64,000 nt of DNA, from positions 1,736,001 to 1,800,000 of the forward strand of contig CM057058.1 in the NCBI GenBank assembly GCA_029945375.1, in the 5' to 3' direction. Under the pieces are notes generated by a model, which searched no databases, was not told the DNA's origin, and was given only the letters and a program-made list of their open reading frames with translations. Within the stretch, counting starts at the first letter, position 1, and each line of letters opens with the position of its first letter. Positions 36,056 to 48,849 of the stretch are shown in pieces. Source of the DNA: Agaricus subrufescens. Its lineage: Eukaryota > Basidiomycota > Agaricomycetes > Agaricales > Agaricaceae. The position numbers and the translations under genes are program-made.

Positions 36056-38165
36056 ATGTCCCGCCATCCCTCCCCCGGGCCCTCCGTGCACAACGCCCAG
36101 CACGGTCCCTCAGCCTCTTCGGCTCGTCGCTCGCGGCCTGCACACCCCATCGGCATCGCTGCAGGCGCAGAAGACGTCAAGTATCACGCAAAGTACAAGG
36201 ATCTCAAACGCAAAGTCAAAGAGATCGAAGCAGTCAGTCCCGCACGTTGCCTCATTCGCGCCGCTTCACTCACTCCCACCACCAGGAAAATGACAGACTC
36301 CATTTCAAAACCTTACAGGCAAAGCGCAGCCTCCAGCGGATGAAGCTTGAGCGCGCGTGCGTCTATCATCTTTTTTCCTCGCTTTCTTTCTAATTTCTCC
36401 ACCCGTCAACAGCATCCTTTATGAACGTCTTGCCTCGCCCTCGTCCTCGGCAGACGTTCACAGCCTCAACCAGGCTCCGCCGCCTTCTCAGCCCTCCCGC
36501 TCGTATTCAGGCTCCCACCAAAATAGGGATGCAAGGGATCGCCCAGTGCCTATGGACTCTGATCCTACGCCGGTCGATTACCACCGTCAGCACGGTAATC
36601 CGAGACCACCCCCTCCAGATCCCAACCGTTCTGCAGCTCAGATGGAGCCCCCTCCTTTGGTTCACTCCCCTCATACATCCTCAATACAGTCTCCCAGACA
36701 CAACTCGGCTCACGACGCTTCACGCCACCTTCCGCCGCTATCTCATTTGCCACCTGTTGGACAAGTAGGACAGTATGACAACGCCAGTCGAAGTCATTCA
36801 CTTCCCCAGGCCAACAGTCCCCCCCTACATCACACAAACACCAATCCAACGTCTCATGAGCGTGGAAGATCTGCTTCTTCGCGTTCTCATCCGTCTTCCG
36901 CACAGAACTACCCTGCTGTTTCTACTCAGCAATACTCAGACTCGTTGCCACCAGTACAACGCGTCATTCATAGTCCACCGCCACATCCAGATCGAGATCG
37001 GCCCCCTCCGAGGCGGATAGAAGGCAACGAATATCCACCATCACACAACGAGCCACATCTACACCACTCCAGACATCCCTCGCAAGTATCACCTCATTTA
37101 CATCCTTCTGAGACACGTACCTCCTCCAGGATGCACCCCCATCAACACATGGGTCCTGGCGCGTACATGAATCGTGAAGAGTCCCTCCCTCGTCAATATG
37201 ACATGGAAAGAGACAAGGGTCGGGACAGGGAGAGAGACTGGGACCGTGACCCCAGGAATGCGGGGAGGGACATGCACTCGCCTCATGCGACTCACCGTCG
37301 TGCAGCCGTCCCAGATTATCCTGATCACGCGCACCATTATGCTCAAGGTTCAACTCCCCGACTAAGAGAAGAACAAGTCTATTACCACGAAGGTAACCCA
37401 TATCCCTCCGTCCACGCCTCCCGCTCCGACTCTAGCTCAGGGTCTGGGATTGGCGCAGCAGAAGGTCCTTCGCGACCAGATTCGCGGGCACAAGTCTATG
37501 AGCAACAAGAACGTACTAGCAGGCCATCCTATAGACTTCGGCCTGTCAATCCACCCAATAACGACGACCCCGAGTTTCCTGGGCATGAAGATGTTAGGTC
37601 TTCACAGTCTCGCGATATCCCCCCACGTCCGCATTCATCTATCTCGGCCGCCGCCACTCCTATTGGGAACAACGCTATCTCGACAGGCGGCAATAGTGCT
37701 ATTCAAAGTGGTGGTGGCGGGGGGGCAAATTACCTTTCCGCACCTCCTCCGGGGCCCGTATCCCGCGAATCTCATCCTCCCCCTCCCATGCCAGAAAGGG
37801 GTTATTCGCCGAGTCGGATTGACGTCTCGGTTAAAAGGAAAAGAAATCGGAACGACATGGAAATGGATGTTGATCATGAAAATGAAGTTGGCGACATGGG
37901 AAAGGGTCGAGAAATGAGTTCGAGGCGTGATACTCCAGGACCGGGATACTCAGGTGGCGCAGCAGGCGGCGGCGGAAGCGGAATGTTACCACAAAATGAT
38001 GACAGGGACAGGGATCGAGACAGGGCTTCATCAAAACGGTACCAACGGGAACATATTCACCACCGGACTCGCGAAAGATCAACGTCACCTCTACCATCCG
38101 CGGTTGCGAGCACACCCGGCGGACTACAGGATCAACAGCAAGACACTAGAATGGCCACCTCTTAA
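36056..38165 (+). CDS. INO80 complex subunit F-like coiled-coil protein
   Basis: Three exons. A Ser/Pro/His-rich start (MSRHPSPGPSVHNAQHGPSA) leads to a short conserved helix: KYHAKYKDLKRKVKEIEA, spliced to ENDRLHFKTLQAKRSLQRMK, then LERAILYERL. A helix of this type is shared with TFPT/INO80F-type proteins that dock onto the INO80 chromatin remodeller. The remaining roughly 600 residues are low-complexity, rich in Pro, His, Ser and Arg/Asp, with RDRERDWDRD-type stretches and Gly-rich runs. One KRKRNRNDMEMD patch is nuclear-localisation-like. Family assignment rests only on the short helix and is from memory, so it is moderate. Confidence 0.7.
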
Positions 38166-41100
38166 TTATTCACTCTCATAAAAAATAAGGGTCCATATTT
38201 CGTGACCTCGACTGCCCATTTTTGAAACACCGGGCATGTCGTTCTGAGGGTGACGGGCCGTTTTCGGTATTCTCTGCCTTTGTTTCTCCGCTCTCTCTCT
38301 CTTTCCTTTCTGTATGAATAACTTCCTCGGAGATGTCAGTTCCGATTCCGAGTTCGGCTTTAATCTAATATTTTGACCTTTTCCGTGCGGGTATAGAGAT
38401 GACGAACACTTGTCGTGCGAGTCGGAGCTTTCCAGCGATTTATTTTTTTGGGGGAAAGGGACCGCATGCCTCGAACAAGCGTCGACGGTCCCTTCTGGTG
38501 TTTTTCCATTGTGCTACTTTTGGGGCTCGAGATGACTTATTTTTGATCATATATTTTACTTACCTGGGAAAAAAACAAAATATTTTTCTCTCCCTGCCTG
38601 CCATGGAAGGAAAAATGTAACACGCGGCTCGCAGGATGAAGATAGCAGTTGCGTAACTATTTTTGTCATTGTTATGTTCTCTCTATGACTTTAGCTCCCT
38701 TCATTCTGTTTCCCCATTGTTCACACCCTTGTGTGTTTTGGTACTTGGTGTTAGCTAGCTCTTGAGTAATCGAATGTAGTTCTTTCCCGAATTTTCCTTC
38801 TCTTTCTAGTGTGGGCCTCTTTTTCCTTTTGGTTTTGTCCTTTGTGAGATGTTTTCCTTTTTGTTTTACTCCCTGGCCCCACATGATTTTGTGTTATTCA
38901 AATCACTTGTGGAGTATAGTTCTCTTTGCTTCTGGCTTCCAGACCACCCTGGCGTGTCCAAAACAAGTTTTTTTTTATATTCATTTTTCTTGATTTTAAT
39001 CTGAAGAGCTTCGGATTTCGCCTCACTAACCGCACTGAGAACTCATTAACAGGATTTGTTCTCAAGCCGATATTTTTAAAACTAGGCAGTGACTTGTTGT
39101 CGATGGGATCCCTCTTTATCTATAAACAAACTCCCGCCCCATTGTTACCCTTGTCATATACGCCGAGCCTTCACTCGTCCCTAATTCAAAAAGGCTCATT
39201 TTTTTCGGTTCTCGGAACTATCCAACAAGCACAGCTTGTTGTTGACGTCTTGTAAGTATGAAAGAGTGTGACATCTATGAAATCGACAGGCAAGTGCAAA
39301 ATGACTTCACACACGCCACGCAATGTTTACATGGTATTTTACTCCGCCGATACTACCGATTCTATCATGTGCTTCATGTCCACTTATACAAGTATAACCC
39401 TGTTTTTTACCACCGAACATCCCTTTTATCAGCGGTCCTGTTTGTGAAATCTTTATTGAATCTTATATCCTGTTGACCCTTTTTTGCATCATGCGCATGT
39501 AGAGAAAAAGGGATGGATGGGTTGTATGGTCGTTGTTAAGAACTTTGTATACCAAGTTGTAATCGTGAGTCAGATTGGTTGCTTGAGCAATTAAATGTCC
39601 CTTTTTTTAGATTTGTCCCGCGATGGGATATGATGATGATCGAGATTCGGCATTGTCCTTGTACTACCACCACCACCCCACCCCGCGCCCTTCCACCCCC
39701 CCTCCTCTCCTTCACTCTGCCTGTTTCCATTTTCCCCGAGTAGGATTAGCCCATGTGTGTACTATGCAATGAAGGTTTCAAAATGAATTAAGTTTTGGGC
39801 TTCTTTTTTCCCTAGCTCTATGCGCTTTTACATTTAGGGGGTGCGGGCATCATTTTTGAATATGGGCGGGAAGAGTGGACTAAAGCATAGCCTTGTAATT
39901 TATCATGATAGGGTCTCTTTTTTTTTTCACATGGACTTTGGAGTAATTAGCATTTTTGTGACATTACTAGAGTCAGTAAGGTGTCGGGTTTTCTGTTTAG
40001 AAACTCTTTTTTTCTTTTTATTCTCTAACTTCTCGGGAATGTCCATTTTTTTGTTTGTTGCTCGGGTGGCTTCTGCGTAGTGACCATATAGCACGAATGT
40101 TAAGTCGTGATTCGGCAAAGTAGAAGAATGTTCTTAGGTCAGGGTGGGTATTTTCGTCAAATTACTGGTTTTCTCATCAAAGAAGAATCACTTTATCAAC
40201 GCTGAGTGGCAATGTTTAGGAGTGCCGTGTTACCCGGGCGGAAAGTTCCTTGCCTTGCCCTTCAATGGAGCGAGCCCTTCGATGTGAAGAAACAGCTTCT
40301 GAGGAACAAGGGTCGATTACATGAATGATATATACCCACGGGTGATTTTGTTCGATGATGAGCGATATCATAATTCCACTCCCCTTGGCAGCGAGTGGTA
40401 TATCTCACGGAAACGCCATCAGAAAGAGTCATCAGCGGTCGATTGGGATGGCATATGAGCAGGAAAAGGTTGATATGCCAAATGGAATGTCAGAACAGTC
40501 AAGAATAAATCCATGTCACTTGTTTTGACATTCAATCGAATGTTGTTAAAGAACGTCGCTATCAAATTTTAAACAGCGCACGGCGCGGAGGGTTCCAGAG
40601 ATAACCAGTTTCTTCTATACCCTGTCCGTACCTCATCGGCCAGTGCTAAATATTGCGCATATCATGAGGCTACCAATGCTCAAATTGGAAAGCGGATTTT
40701 GTTGTTGTTGTCACTTGACCAAACAATCAAATTATGTTCTTTGATGGATTCCCTTTGACGTCAAGCTCTCTCGAGGAACCAAGAGAATCCAAGAAGAAAA
40801 CCCCATTCTCTCATCTGGGATTTAATATCATAGCGCTTATCATTCTTTTCTGTGACAGAACCTTTCAAAAAAAACTGAGTTATACCGGGAAGGGTTTCGA
40901 TCCGATTTGGGAGGGACTGTCCAGGGGGTTTAGTCCCGAAGAAGTTCGTCTTTCTTGGTAGGTCGTATGGAATAGCGGCGTTCTTCCCCTTCTCCCCCCT
41001 CCCCCACCTTTATTTCCAGCAGGCTCACTATGCCTAATGTGGGTACTAGGCCCTTCGGTTGGACTCGGGGTGCTTTCCCATTGGAACATGTTCATGCCAT

Positions 41101-43686
41101 ACACCGTATGTATCGCTCGCTTTTAGTGATCATCCTTCTCCGCCTTTCCCCTCAAGGTTCTAGACTTTACATGTGTGCACGCAAGCGAACACGACAGAGT
41201 GTCGTGGCACTCGTCGGCTATAAATCCAGGCATATAGTGGACCCTGTGAACCAAAAACCGAGATCACCTTTTCCGCCGGCGATTTAAATTGATTTAATTG
41301 GATAAATGCGACTTCGATCCCAATATGTCACATTCACATTAACGGATCTGTGATGCAAATAATCACGGACGTTCTTTGGTTTTTGACGAGGGTGGCTTGG
41401 TGTATCATAAGACCCGTAGAACAAGTTCGTGCCACAATTCTAATGCCCCCTACCCTTTGAAACTAGCGATTTTTTATCAATCGTTCACGAGTTCAACCGG
41501 TTGCGCCGAAGTCGGAACGGTTCTAAGTTGAGAACGTCCTTACTATCTGCGCAGGTACCTAAAAACCACTTGACGGAATACCTCCACTCTGACCAATTGT
41601 GATAGGCTCTTTATAGCTTTCGTTTACCAAGGTCACTCCGCCAAGTGGACTTCAGAAGACAAGTGCGTTGGCACCTTGTGGACTTTGGATGATGCACTTT
41701 CCAAAATCGATGCGGTCCAGTGAACTTGCAATAGCCATCTGTGACTTCGAAGCCTGAGCAAGCTCCGATTTTTATTCGTCTCGATGATCGTAATCCTTTT
41801 CCGAGATTGCTCCCGGCTGACATATGATCAAAGCATGTGCTACTATCGCTCTAGTCTGAGAAGAGACATATCAATGATCAGCCGAAGGCAGATAGGTGCG
41901 CCACATAATACTTCAGAGCTTCACGGGAGGGCATTCTGGCCGGATCCACCGTTCTTTGCGAGATAATGATGACTATACACCATACTTCGTGAAGGGTGAG
42001 TTTGACATCCCTCAATCGATGTATACTCCCAACTGGTTAGATCGAAAACAAATCCATCGACCCTATGATTCATTTCTCTGCTCCGGAGGCGCAGGCATGC
42101 TTCGATCACACTACCTTACCACATGAGTTTCCATGTGTACTATATACCAAGAAACAACCGCAGGAGCATATCAATGAGTCGTAACCGATGTCAACTTGTA
42201 TCTACAATTGCGGTTTTTGGCCACTCTTATCTCCAGAAATCATGAAAGAGTCTTGTCTGACACGGAAGATGTCCCCAAATCATCAAATGTTCTTGCACAT
42301 GCCGGCGCTCGATCCACTAGCATGATCAAGTGACGATATCGAGCGCCGCCTCGTTTTTGCTCGAAAATGCCGAGATCCTACGAGGAACCTATTCATACCC
42401 ATCGCTTCCATTGTTATCGGGACTATTGTCACCTAGTCATGTCAATGATCAGTCTTTCTGGTTTCCGAACTGGGTTTGATTTGACATTGGTGTGTACCGC
42501 CTTAGTAACTAGGTAAGGCACTAGCTCATAGGATTTAAAACCTGCTCACATGCGAACGATGGTGTTAGCAATCGATCACTAGGTACGTGGAAAAGGCCGC
42601 CGCCATGTTCGGGCTCAAGTAATGAATACACACACAATCACCCATAAGTGCCATAACACGCCAGACAATGGATATATGTTGCTTAACGTTATTCATTAAA
42701 CGTGATGCTGATATAATGTTAAGAATGCAAAGTCGTGACGGGCGGTGTCTGCCATGAGCTCGTGATATTACTAGATCTCTATAAAAGGATGAGGCAGTGC
42801 AATGAGCCGACCGGTTTATATCATGATAGGTACCAAGCCAAATACATACGTAGTCTGTGAATGGCCTTTAGAATATCCCTGGCGAAACAATAGGCCTCCT
42901 TCACTTGAAATAAATCTACCGATACCAGCGGGGGTTCGATACAGTAAGTGCGAAGCTATGGTCTGCGCGATAACACGTTCGCCGAGGACTAGCCATCTTT
43001 CCAATCGTTTAGGTAAAGACCCCGTTCTTATCTCCTTCAAATGATTTCCATGGATGCTTTGATAAATCAAACGTAATCGGGCATTTGACACTGGACTCCA
43101 AAGAATCTGTTGAATGTTCATTAGAATCTCGGAAATGAATGCGTAACAACATAAGCTTGGCCATATTCGAGAAACCTGGAATAACCCGGACATGGTTGAC
43201 CGATTTCAGTAAAAGCGTCACAACTGTCAACCCAATAGGAAATGCCGATCCACCATTACGCAGTCCTTAGTATGATCATCCGGAGTCTTCCATCCTTGAC
43301 AAAACTTTTTTTTCGTGTGGGTCATTCAAAAACGCATCAAAAAGCCCCGTTCGAGCATGTGCACGCTGGGTGCAACCAGCTTCAGAGATCTTCCCTCCAA
43401 CGTGCGATTTCCAGAAAAGAGGTACATCAGCTCCATTGAATGGGACCTTTCAATTCAAGAAAGACATCTATAATGAAGAGTTGTCTTCTTTGGCGACAAA
43501 CCAGCCCACTTTGTGACCCTCGTTGCGTTACCTGCCCGAGATAAGACAAGCATTACACACGAATGCCTCGGTTAAACGATATCCTGCAATCCCGCCGTAG
43601 ATGACTGTTGAAACCGGGGTTATGGAAATTTTGATCTAGGTTTCCTCGCCGAGTCGCGGCAACTTTAAAAACTTTAAAATTCTGAT

Positions 43687-43975
43687 TTAAGCATTACGGG
43701 CACTTGAAAAGATGGCCTTTCTCCCCTCATGTCGAATGCGCTGCGCTTGTCCCCGAGTCGCAGTAAAGGGTCCGTCGCCGAGCCCACGATCCTGAGTAAG
43801 AGCGCTCGAGACAGTCCATGTCACAACATCACAGTCTCCATATGCATTTCCCGATTCAACCGTATGGAATAGGAGGCTATGATGATGCATTGCCCTGATG
43901 ACAGGGTCATGACGCTGTTTGTGGGAACACAATCTGATAGTCGTAGCTTCGCCAGGTATGAATTCTGGGACAACG
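43687..43975 (-). other. Orphan open reading segment, possible terminal exon
   Basis: An open frame of about 95 codons on the minus strand ends with a TAA at 43,687. It includes VVPEFIPGEATTIRLC, HKQRHDPVIRAMHHH and DVVTWTVSSALTQDRG. The residue mixture is protein-like rather than low complexity, but there is no proper ATG and I recognise no domain. It could be the last exon of a spliced gene, a pseudogene fragment or chance. Confidence 0.25.
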
Positions 43976-44385
43976 CCACGTTAAGTTATTTGATGGATTA
44001 GAGATAACTTCAACTGCTCAGAGATCGTCGTACTCATCAACTTGCACTGGGACATCATACAAGCTATCATGCGGGGTATGTGTATATAAAAAGATCACTA
44101 TGTCAGTAACATGCTTTTCAGAGCTAGTAGAGGACAACAGGCCAGTCTGGACTCTCACCATTATGCGTAGAAGCAACTTTGTGACTGATCTTCTCTGGCG
44201 AACCCTGTTACGGAATTGTTCCGGGTGGCAGGCATAGAGTTATTCCTGAACGACAGTGGAGAAAGAACTTGTATGAGTAAGGTCTGGTTGGCCGAGCTGC
44301 AGCACTGGGTAACTCCAATATGACAGTTGGGAAGACAGGAGACCAAACCAGTGGTGATTATTCTTGATTTCACAAACCGATGATC

Positions 44386-45000
44386 TATCTCATTTTACGA
44401 TCGCAACCATGTCATTGGGCTGAGCTTACCGATAGGATTATTGGAAGTTGCTGATAAGTGTCTTCTATTTCCCCGTCACACCACTAAATGGGTACCGGCA
44501 TGTAGCAGCCGTTGGGAATTCCAGTATCCATTATGGATGGAGCTATATGCTTCGTCAACGTCTTGGTTTCTTTGGGAGTTCATAGCCGATAATGCACTTG
44601 AATGCGAAAACGGGGAAACGGTGTCGCCACCAGCAAAGGAATTGACGGCTTCTCCTATTGTTGGCATTGTCATATGTCAAATGTGTGTATATGATGAGAA
44701 AAAACAAAAATGTCATTAAAAGAGAGAATTACTCACACCGCTGTTGGAGCTCCTTTATGTAACTCGAGTCATACTTCTACTTTTGCGACAACATTTTCCA
44801 CTACGATCATAGGATTCCCCAAGACACTAGAACGCATTTGGGTGTTAGATGTTCTGAACGTAGTGGAGCTTGCCCAAACTCACTTCGTGGCGGACAGCAA
44901 TTTCAAGAGATGGAGGTTAATAGAGGCTAACCCTATTAACTTCGATAGGAGGATATGTAGAGATCTGGAAAGAGTGGCTGGGAAAAAAGAAGTTGATTAA
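44386..45000 (+). other. Two successive orphan open segments
   Basis: On the plus strand a frame without a stop runs from about 44,390 to 44,719 (VIGLSLPIGLLEVADKCLLF, then SSRWEFQYPLWMELYAS). It overlaps by a few bases a second open frame, 44,710-45,000 (GFPKTLERIWVLDVLNVVEL, then ANPINFDRRICRDLERVAGK). Composition looks coding, but no family is recognised and no convincing splice joins them. Confidence 0.25.
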
Positions 45001-45256
45001 TGATAACCTCGGGTATAAATAAGTGCAGAAGAGCTCTCTCAGACTGTATTCCTGCGACATTGGAACCAGACCACACATGCATAAGATATGACTGGGTCAC
45101 ATTCTGAAACTTCATTTGCAGTGGTCTGACACAAGCTTTAGGAATGTGAATGGCGGCGGAATGAACAAACATCTGATAGAAAGCTTCTATACCCGGACAT
45201 GTATCGAGGGTCTACCGAAGGCACCCCACCTCGTCGCCTCTCTAAACCGCAATCCA

Positions 45257-46241
45257 TCATCGGTATACATGGTCCGCTGTGCGAATGAAAGAGTCAGATT
45301 GATCCATGAATTCTCATATGGCAGTAGTCACCTAGAAGATTAGCAGCAATCTCAGCCTCGGCTCTATCGCCATTCGCGAGGAGTTTCTCTTTGTTGTACA
45401 GCAATTCCTCGCGGGTCTCCGTGGCGAACTCTTGATTTTGAGCTATAAAGGAAGTGTTGTATCGGTCAACAAAGACAGTGACTCCGGAAGTGAGGCTGAA
45501 ACGTACTTTCGACAATAGCATCAACTGGGCACGCCTCCTGACAGAAGCCGCAGTATATGCACTTAGTCATATCGATGTCTGCGGCGGCCAGTTATTGGCA
45601 GCACGACGACTTCTATGTGTGTAAGACGAACCGTATTTAGATGTCTTCCTCGAGCCATCCTCACGTGTTTCACTTTCAATTGTAATAGCTTGAGCAGGGC
45701 AAATAGCCTCGCAAAGTTTACAAGCTATTTTTGAGTAGGTGTAAGGGCATTATTGCCAATTAGGTAGAAGGACAACTTACCTATGCAACGTTCTTCTCCG
45801 CTTGGGTAACGGCGCAAGGCGTGCTCGCCACGAAAACGGGGCGACAAGGGACCCTTCTCGAAGGGATACATGATAGTATAAGGCGGACGGAAGAAATTCT
45901 CCATTACAACCCACATTCCTAGACCCATTAAGTGACAGAAAAAGTTTAGAGGAGTCAACCGGAATACCTCGGAGGATCTCAGTAAAGAAGAATAGGTGAA
46001 CAGCTTTGTCAATAGCACTGGGCCCGCGCCTGTAGGGATCTCCTTCGAGTGGCTGTTGTGTTGTTTGGGGTAGGGCAGGGCGGAGCTTCGATTCGTCGAG
46101 CTTGCTCTGGAGATTGTGTTCGGCATGGGCACAAGCAGATGTTGATAAAAGGCGGCGAGCCGTCTGAGAACTGGTGGCATTGAGACGGGTGGCCGCCACG
46201 AGCATGCGGGGCTGGAGCCCGACGATACGCGCGAAGGACAT
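45257..46241 (-). CDS. NDUFS8: Complex I subunit NDUFS8 (TYKY, two [4Fe-4S] clusters)
   Basis: A core subunit of mitochondrial NADH:ubiquinone oxidoreductase carrying clusters N6a and N6b. The N-terminus [20 protein letters not shown] is an Arg-rich, acid-free mitochondrial presequence. It is followed by [15 protein letters not shown] and, after splicing, [20 protein letters not shown]. The first cluster motif is built across an intron: ERCI joined to [10 protein letters not shown]. The second is [18 protein letters not shown]. The C-terminus spans two more introns, giving [28 protein letters not shown] and ADHVYR, matching the normal family end. It has about six exons; no key Cys is missing. 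It is divergent from prefoldin 2, with 129 bp between the ATGs. Confidence 0.95.
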
Positions 46242-46370
46242 GGCGGAAGACGTCGGGGTCGACGAGTGTGCAGAGCGGGACGTGTGACTGTGACATGTTG
46301 CGCCGGGTCACTCCGCGTGACGGCGAGCTCCATCGACCATCATCTTAATCGCCGCCACCAACTCAGCATA
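46242..46370. promoter_or_regulatory. Shared divergent promoter NDUFS8 / PFD2
   Basis: 129 bp between ATGs. GC-rich next to NDUFS8, and no named site recognised. Confidence 0.45.
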
Positions 46371-46916
46371 ATGGCCTCAACATCGTCTGCAAAGGCCAAA
46401 CAAAAGGTCGCCCCATTGGCCCCTCAAGGTGTGTAGATTCCATCCCATGAAATCCTGGTTCTCATAAGGTTGATCTAGATAAGTAGAGATCCAACAGAAC
46501 TTTATACGGATGCAAAATGAGCTCCAGGCTCTCGCTGGCAAAATAGGCGAGCTTGAGCAGGAAGCAGACGAGCATACGTATGTGTTAGGTCATCTTTTAC
46601 ATCATTAGTTCGATTGTCCTAATTTGGATCGCTAGCCTCGTGCTCAGCACTCTTAATGAAGCTCTGGCGGAGGAACCTGGCCGGAAGTGCTTTCGTCTTA
46701 TCGGTGGAGTCCTTGTAGAACGCACCGTCAAGGATGTGGTTCCCGCTCTCCAAACAAATCGTGACGGGGTGGGTGGGGGTTTCTTTGTTGGATGTCTACA
46801 TTAACTGAGATCTTGATTAGATCCGAACAGCGGTCAACAGTCTTGCCGAGCAGTACAAAACAAAGGAAGAGGAGCTGGAGGATTTCAAGCGTGACTACAA
46901 GATTCGACCAGCTTAA
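46371..46916 (+). CDS. PFD2: Prefoldin subunit 2
   Basis: Prefoldin is a hexameric co-chaperone that delivers nascent actin and tubulin to the CCT chaperonin; subunit 2 is a beta-type subunit. Four exons give MASTSSAKAKQKVAPLAPQ, EIQQNFIRMQNELQALAGKI, GELEQEADEHT, LVLSTLNEALAEEPGRKCFR, LIGGVLVERTVKDVVPALQ, and finally IRTAVNSLAEQYKTKEEELE and DFKRDYKIRPA. The two flanking helices form the coiled-coil arms, with the beta hairpin RKCFRLIGGVLVERTV between them, the usual beta-prefoldin layout. Length is about 120 residues, normal for the family. Confidence 0.93.
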
Positions 46917-47480
46917 CACAACGCAATTTGCCCCTTTCCATCCTTTGTCGATCATTGTCCTAGTTCCCGAGGTCCAGTACCTTGGAGTGCACTCATTAAT
47001 GTCTTGACTCCCATCTGCACAGCCCATTCTCTATTCCTGGGGAACAAAAGCACTCAGGAGGTTCTTCTAGGCTTCTGAAAATAGATATCTAAACTTCCGC
47101 AGTCAATAAATTGTTTTCACTTGATGTAGTGGTTTAGACTCGGACCGAACACAGATCTGCAGGATGAAAAATACGAAGAGACACGATTGAATTTCTGCTG
47201 CACTGAAGAACCCAATCAGGAACGGTGCAGACGCGTGCGCCGTCGCTAGGACTACTGCATGATCATTCCGTCGACCACACGGAATAGTCTCACGCAGCTA
47301 TTCCAGATTTTCTCTGCCTCTTGCTGTCGCGAGTCCACGGATCCGCCTGACCATCCTCTCCCTCTTTCTCCCCACTCCAGGCCTGTTTCTCCAACTAACG
47401 GGCCTCCGTCGTTCTTTACCTATAACGGTTACATACCCCTAGAAGGCTAGCAGGAAATTACAATCAACTAACACACATCC
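46917..47480. other. Intergenic PFD2 / CAP-domain gene
   Basis: 564 bp holding the PFD2 3' UTR and the promoter of the secreted CAP protein. A 63-codon frame at 47,259-47,450 is Ser/Pro-rich and unsupported. Confidence 0.4.
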
Positions 47481-48370
47481 ATGTTCCCGCCCCACCTCTT
47501 TTTGCTCCTCACTCTCTTAGTTGTCGCCCTACTCCATTCTACTCACGCACTTGACACCTCACCCCACATTCGTCATGTCCATCGTCAAGCGAGGCATTCC
47601 AAACTGAACGCCGCGGCTGCGCGTCATAATTCCTCAGGTCAAATCGCCGCCTATCTCGAAGGACACAACAGCATTCGCGCATCCCACAGCGCCAAACCTC
47701 TCACTTGGTCCACCTCTTTAGCGACTTTAGCTGAAAAATGGGCCAACGATTGTAATTTCAGGCACACCAACGGTGTCCTGAGCGATAAACCCTACGGAGA
47801 AAACATCGTCGCCGCTACCGGTCGATTTCCCGTCCATACCGCAATGGGCACCTTCATCGAAGATGCTGGTAAGTGCTTCTTACACACTCCAACCTTCCAC
47901 CCAGCCATGGGGGCCTACCTTGTTCCTGGTTTCAGGGGGGGGAATTTGATTGAATAAACCCGTTCCTGAGCGTCTGTTTTCGTAACATTATTTTTGACTC
48001 TAAGTGTCCATCACACCCCAAGTCGCCACCTTTACGTCTTCATTGTGGGGTCGATATATACATAGTGCTCACACCGCATTTTGACTTGATCAACTGATTT
48101 CCACTGCCTTCCAGTCAAATTCAATCCATCTCACCCCAAATACACCCATTACACTCAAGTCGTGTGGAAATCAACCACCGAAATCGGATGCGCATCTTCT
48201 ATCTGCGACAACCTTCTAGGCCCTTCAACCGGTCCCGCCACACTATATGTCTGTCTCTACAACCCTCCCGGAAATATCGTTGGCGAACTTGGGTGAGCCT
48301 GTTTCTCCTCGTCATTTCCCCCAATTGTCAGCTCAACCACTTTTTTTTTCTAACAAGGCAAAACGTTTAA
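47481..48370 (+). CDS. Secreted CAP-domain (PR-1/SCP) protein
   Basis: CAP proteins are extracellular; several fungal members bind sterols or fatty acids. Exons 47481-47868, 48115-48292 and 48358-48370 give 192 residues. The N-terminus has a clear signal peptide (about residues 1-23: hydrophobic FLLLTLLVVALL, likely cut after THA). The CAP domain shows HNSIRASHSAKPLTW (first metal/tetrad His), LAEKWANDC, GENIVAATG, HYTQVVWKSTTEIGCA (CAP1) and YVCLYNPPGNIVGE (CAP2). The final 13-base exon adds only QNV. The first intron is about 246 bp, well above the local norm, though no extra exon is evident in it. It lies in tandem behind PFD2. Confidence 0.92.
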
Positions 48371-48849
48371 CCGCCGTGCTATCACCATTTGTGACCTGCC
48401 TTTTTCCTTCAATTCTGTATACCAGCAGGCTGAACATCATACGTTCCGTTCTTTTGTATTCCAACCTTGTACTGCTGGTTCTGACATAACGTTTTTCAAG
48501 CACAATTCTATGATTTCACCCCGTCCCTAGAGGACTGCCACTTCCTTACATTCGTTCATTCATTATCGGGATACAATGTCCAATACGTACTTAACAAATG
48601 CATCATCTGTACATGTGTACTGTTCTTAAAGGTAGTTCCTGTTACACATTGTATGCATTGTCTATACCGCGTCTAGTGTTATTGTTATTGTTATTATTCT
48701 TGGAGAATCAATATCTTGCCTTGTCATGTGGAAATGTTCGCACTTACACAAAAGTATCCACAAGTTATTTATACACATCATAGAAGGTAGGTATCGCACG
48801 CCTGTAGAAAGGGTCCTAAAGCCACCACCATTACAATTTCCTACTCGAG
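48371..48849. other. Convergent 3' region, CAP gene / large hypothetical
   Basis: About 480 bp of T-rich DNA between converging stops; nothing else seen. Confidence 0.4.

Larger units (their letters stand above)
38166..45256. other. Seven-kilobase gene-poor region
   Basis: Between the converging stops of the INO80F-like gene and NDUFS8 there is no gene I can identify. The left part (38.2-40.1 kb) is T-rich on the plus strand, like a long 3' UTR or non-coding RNA. The right part (40.1-45.2 kb) has balanced composition with scattered open segments on both strands. The most coding-like are minus 43,687 to about 43,975, plus about 44,386-44,719 and plus 44,710-45,000. A TATA-like CTATAAAAG at 42,779-42,787 lies just before an ATG at 42,802 that opens a small frame. 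No long terminal repeats, transposase or reverse-transcriptase motifs were recognised. It may contain decayed or lineage-specific genes. Confidence 0.4.

Noticed and set aside
42802..43044. A possible small gene after a TATA-like box (MSRPVYIMIGTKPNTY...)
   Set aside because: The frame is short and has no recognisable domain. An overlapping minus-strand frame is equally open, and a candidate intron changes nothing decisive.
44161..44373. A hydrophobin-like Cys pattern (NCHIGVTQCC) on the minus strand
   Set aside because: Only the first C-x6-CC piece is present. No signal peptide and no remaining five cysteines with proper spacing could be found in any frame nearby.
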